From CAVDWX01 sp963612735 (GTDB lineage: Bacteria > Bacillota_I > Bacilli_A > RFN20 > CAG-826): a DNA stretch of 16,083 bases. Below, piece by piece: positions 14,273 to 16,083 of the stretch. Both the position numbers and the translations under genes were made by a program. The stretch is from positions 1 to 16,083 of the forward strand of contig CAVDWX010000067.1 of assembly GCA_963612735.1 (NCBI GenBank), in the 5' to 3' direction. The notes beneath the pieces were generated by a model. The model was not told the DNA's origin and ran no database searches. It saw nothing but the letters and a program-made list of their open reading frames with translations. How positions within the stretch are numbered: the stretch's first letter is position 1; every line of letters starts with the position of its first letter.

Positions 14273-15367
14273 GTGAAAAAAAGAAAAATAATTATTGCAT
14301 CTATTTCTTTAATTACATGTTTAACTTTTGGGCTAAATGGTACTTTTGAAGGAGTTAAGGCCGAGAGTTCAAACAGCACATTTGAGTATGGTACCTTTTA
14401 TAACAACGAAACAATTTTTAAAACTTTTTCTGATAATTGGGCGAGTTTAGAAAATCAATCGTTTGTTATTAATTCAAATTCAAATGTAAATTGGAAAATT
14501 AATAAAGCTCGACGTGCCTGGTCCACTAAACTTCAATTAATCAGTTATAATCCTGAGGGCACTGATGGGGCTAACGAAGCTAAAAAATGGTCTTTTACAA
14601 ATAAAGAAACTTATCCTTGTGGAACTGATGAATACTATATTGCCCGTGCCGCTTTAAGCGAAAGTGAAATAAGTGACACTAGTACAATTTTAAATGGTTT
14701 ATATACATTGGACTATATCGATGATATTGAATCAATTTATGCTTCGTGGGAGGCTGGAGAAGGTTTCTACGGCTATGTAAGAGTCCTTTATAAATTGAAC
14801 GATTCATCTTGGCAATTATTAACATTTAATAACGGTGAAAATACAAAAAGCTTAAACAAAGGAGAAAATGAACTTTTGTGTAGTGGATCTCGATTGGCTA
14901 ATTTAAAAGGTAAAAGCGCTCGATTTGCTATTGTTCATCTTGGCTTTTATTACACTCATATGAACTTTATTATGAAAAATATTGTAATTAATCGTAGCAA
15001 TTCTATTGCTGACTATATGAATGTTTTGTCTTCTAAGGAGAATACATGTGCTTTAATTAATGACACGAGTAATTATTATGGTGATACATTTAATTTCTTA
15101 ACTTCTGATTTAAATAGTGTCGATAAAACTGTTTTAGCTAATTATTCGATTACTTCATCTTATAGTTTCGAAACTGACGCTTTGGGATTATTAAATATTT
15201 ATTTAAATTATGTTGGTAAATTACCTTTAAATTCGAATTTCATTATTAAGGATTCTTCTTTTAATGCCTATTTAATTGCTTTAGTCATTATGGCGGTTAC
15301 TGTTAGCTTATCAATTGCTTCTATATGCTTGATTAACAAAAAAAGAAAAGGATTGATTAAATATTAA
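14273..15367 (+). CDS. Secreted, C-terminally membrane-anchored protein of unknown family
   Basis: I do not recognise the extracellular domain. The 364-residue product begins at GTG with a basic-hydrophobic signal peptide (1-27) and a clear cleavage site GVKA (27-30). Residues 31-245 are rich in beta-prone, aromatic stretches such as 'ASWEAGEGFYGYVRVLYKL' and 'ARFAIVHLGFYY'. These resemble a beta-sandwich of carbohydrate-binding type, though no named module can be assigned. Three cysteines (116, 203, 259) are on the outside. A stalk (246-328) precedes a membrane helix (331-354) and basic tail NKKRKGLIKY, the same anchor layout as the two F5/8C proteins. It is co-transcribed with the mutase and followed by a strong terminator. 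A glycan-binding or sensing role is only a guess from this company. Confidence 0.75.
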   Translation: MKKRKIIIASISLITCLTFGLNGTFEGVKAESSNSTFEYGTFYNNETIFKTFSDNWASLENQSFVINSNSNVNWKINKARRAWSTKLQLISYNPEGTDGANEAKKWSFTNKETYPCGTDEYYIARAALSESEISDTSTILNGLYTLDYIDDIESIYASWEAGEGFYGYVRVLYKLNDSSWQLLTFNNGENTKSLNKGENELLCSGSRLANLKGKSARFAIVHLGFYYTHMNFIMKNIVINRSNSIADYMNVLSSKENTCALINDTSNYYGDTFNFLTSDLNSVDKTVLANYSITSSYSFETDALGLLNIYLNYVGKLPLNSNFIIKDSSFNAYLIALVIMAVTVSLSIASICLINKKRKGLIKY

Positions 15368-15407
15368 TTAAAAAAATTTTTGTGACTCATTATAAACTCT
15401 CTTTTGT

Positions 15408-15443
15408 GGAATAGTGGACCCTCATCCACTATTTCTTTTTATT
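15408..15443 (+). terminator. Rho-independent terminator after the mutase unit
   Basis: AATAGTGGA (15410-15418) pairs perfectly with TCCACTATT (15425-15433) around a 6-nt CCCTCA loop. One G-T and one G-C pair extend the stem to 11 bp, and a run of T follows. It lies 40 nt after the stop at 15367. Confidence 0.9.
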
Positions 15444-15456
15444 AATAATAAAGTAG

Positions 15457-15465
15457 TGGTAGAAT
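15457..15465 (+). promoter_or_regulatory. Extended -10 promoter for the fucose-isomerase-like gene
   Basis: TGGTAGAAT matches the extended -10 TGnTATAAT with one change. No good -35 is seen at the right distance, where the terminator's T tract lies. Transcription would start near 15472, with AGGA (15480-15483) 6 nt before the ATG at 15490. Confidence 0.55.
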
Positions 15466-15489
15466 TGTATCTAGAAAGCAGGACATATT

Positions 15490-16083
15490 ATGGATATTAG
15501 ATTAATTAGATTGCACACATTCTTAAATGAAGATAAAGAAAGAATATTAAAAGAAGATAATGAATTTATCGAAGATTTAAATGATGAATTATTAGATGAT
15601 GATATTCTTCTTACTTATGAAAGTGACGATCCTGTTTTTGATATTGTTTATGTTGAGAGTGGTGGATGTGAAAATCAATTTGTGGATTTACTTCCTTCTT
15701 TAACTCCTCCAGTTATTTTATTAACGACTTCTAAAAATAATTCCCTTCCTGCTTGTTTTGAAATAAGAACTTATTTAGTTAAACACGATATTGAATCTGT
15801 TATATTGGTTGGTGCGAGTAATTCAGTGACAGGATTTATCAAACACTTAGCTCCATCTTTTAAAGCTGTTAAAGACATGAAAGATAAGAATTTAGGAGTG
15901 ATTGGCAAACCTAGTGATTGGCTCATTGCTAGTACTGTTGATTATTCTTTAGTGAAAAAGAAATTTTCAATCAATTTAATCGATATTCCGATGGAAGAAT
16001 TATATGAAGAAATCGATAAAAAAGAACTCGTTTCTTATATTCCTCATCTTGATAAAATTGAAGAAAAATTTGAAAATAAAGAA
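15490..16083 (+). CDS. L-fucose isomerase-like protein, N-terminal part (3' end outside window)
   Basis: The frame is open from ATG at 15490 to the end of the window, giving 198 residues without a stop. The segment 'NNSLPACFEIRTYL' (95-108) and the strongly diagnostic 'LGVIGKPSDWLIAS' (138-151) match proteins related to the N-terminal domains of L-fucose/L-arabinose isomerases, as does 'INLIDIPMEEL' (163-173). These proteins lie in sugar-use loci of gut bacteria and are annotated as fucose isomerases or fucose-isomerase-like. The catalytic metal ligands lie in the unseen C-terminal part, so activity cannot be judged. It is monocistronic or the first gene of a new unit, with its own promoter after a terminator. 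If a true isomerase, it would handle fucose from mucin glycans, in line with the upstream GlcNAc genes. Confidence 0.7.
   Translation, partial: MDIRLIRLHTFLNEDKERILKEDNEFIEDLNDELLDDDILLTYESDDPVFDIVYVESGGCENQFVDLLPSLTPPVILLTTSKNNSLPACFEIRTYLVKHDIESVILVGASNSVTGFIKHLAPSFKAVKDMKDKNLGVIGKPSDWLIASTVDYSLVKKKFSINLIDIPMEELYEEIDKKELVSYIPHLDKIEEKFENKE

Noticed and set aside
15373..15382. AAAAATTTTT as a terminator stem
   Set aside because: It is a short A/T palindrome without a loop or G-C pairs; the real terminator lies 30 nt further on.
1..16083. tRNA, rRNA, CRISPR arrays, insertion sequences or phage genes
   Set aside because: No cloverleaf, rRNA-like segment, regularly spaced direct repeat with spacers, transposase or integrase could be seen; the only repeats are within coding repeats and the two promoter blocks.

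Overview
The window is an AT-rich, gene-dense stretch in which every gene lies on the + strand. It looks like a low-GC Firmicute or Mollicutes relative, such as an uncultured gut Bacilli lineage of the RF39/Acholeplasma type. The reasons are the A/T-biased codon use, strong AGGAGG ribosome-binding sites, lipoproteins and BspA-like surface proteins, and surface proteins held by a C-terminal membrane helix rather than an LPXTG motif. TGG is the tryptophan codon and TGA ends the GH84 gene, so the code is standard and not the Mycoplasma code 4. The lineage is an inference from these traits; no marker gene is present.

Region 1 (1-10830) reads as one long operon closed by a 12-bp terminator hairpin. 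In order it carries: the end of a GLUG-type beta-repeat protein; a ROK-family transcriptional regulator; a MsmX/UgpC-type sugar-ABC ATPase; a two-SIS-domain glucosamine-6-phosphate deaminase-like enzyme (NagB-II type); a PIG-L family zinc N-deacetylase; a BspA-like leucine-rich-repeat lipoprotein; a GH84 beta-N-acetylglucosaminidase lipoprotein with two F5/8 type C (CBM32-like) modules; and a membrane-anchored protein with three F5/8 type C-like modules. Gaps between genes are 14 nt or less.

Region 2 (10840-12661) is a second transcript carrying a diverged paralogue of that last binding protein. Region 3 (12778-15440) holds a phosphohexomutase, apparently translated from a nearly leaderless mRNA, and a novel membrane-anchored secreted protein, followed by a terminator. 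Region 4 (from 15450) is the start of a fucose-isomerase-like gene with its own extended -10 promoter. The promoters of regions 2 and 3 share a 29-nt block (26 of 29 identical) running into the -35 box, so the two units may be co-regulated.

Together the genes suggest foraging on GlcNAc-containing host glycans such as mucin, O-GlcNAc or hyaluronan-like chains. The surface F5/8C and LRR proteins would bind the glycan and the GH84 lipoprotein would release GlcNAc. An ABC importer, whose permease and binding protein are not in the window, would bring it in. The cytoplasmic PIG-L deacetylase and SIS deaminase would convert it towards fructose-6-phosphate, under ROK control. No NagA and no sugar kinase are visible. 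The PIG-L plus SIS pair resembles the Dac/GlmD pair of archaeal chitin catabolism more than classical NagA/NagB. This pathway is an inference; the protein families are well supported by visible motifs.
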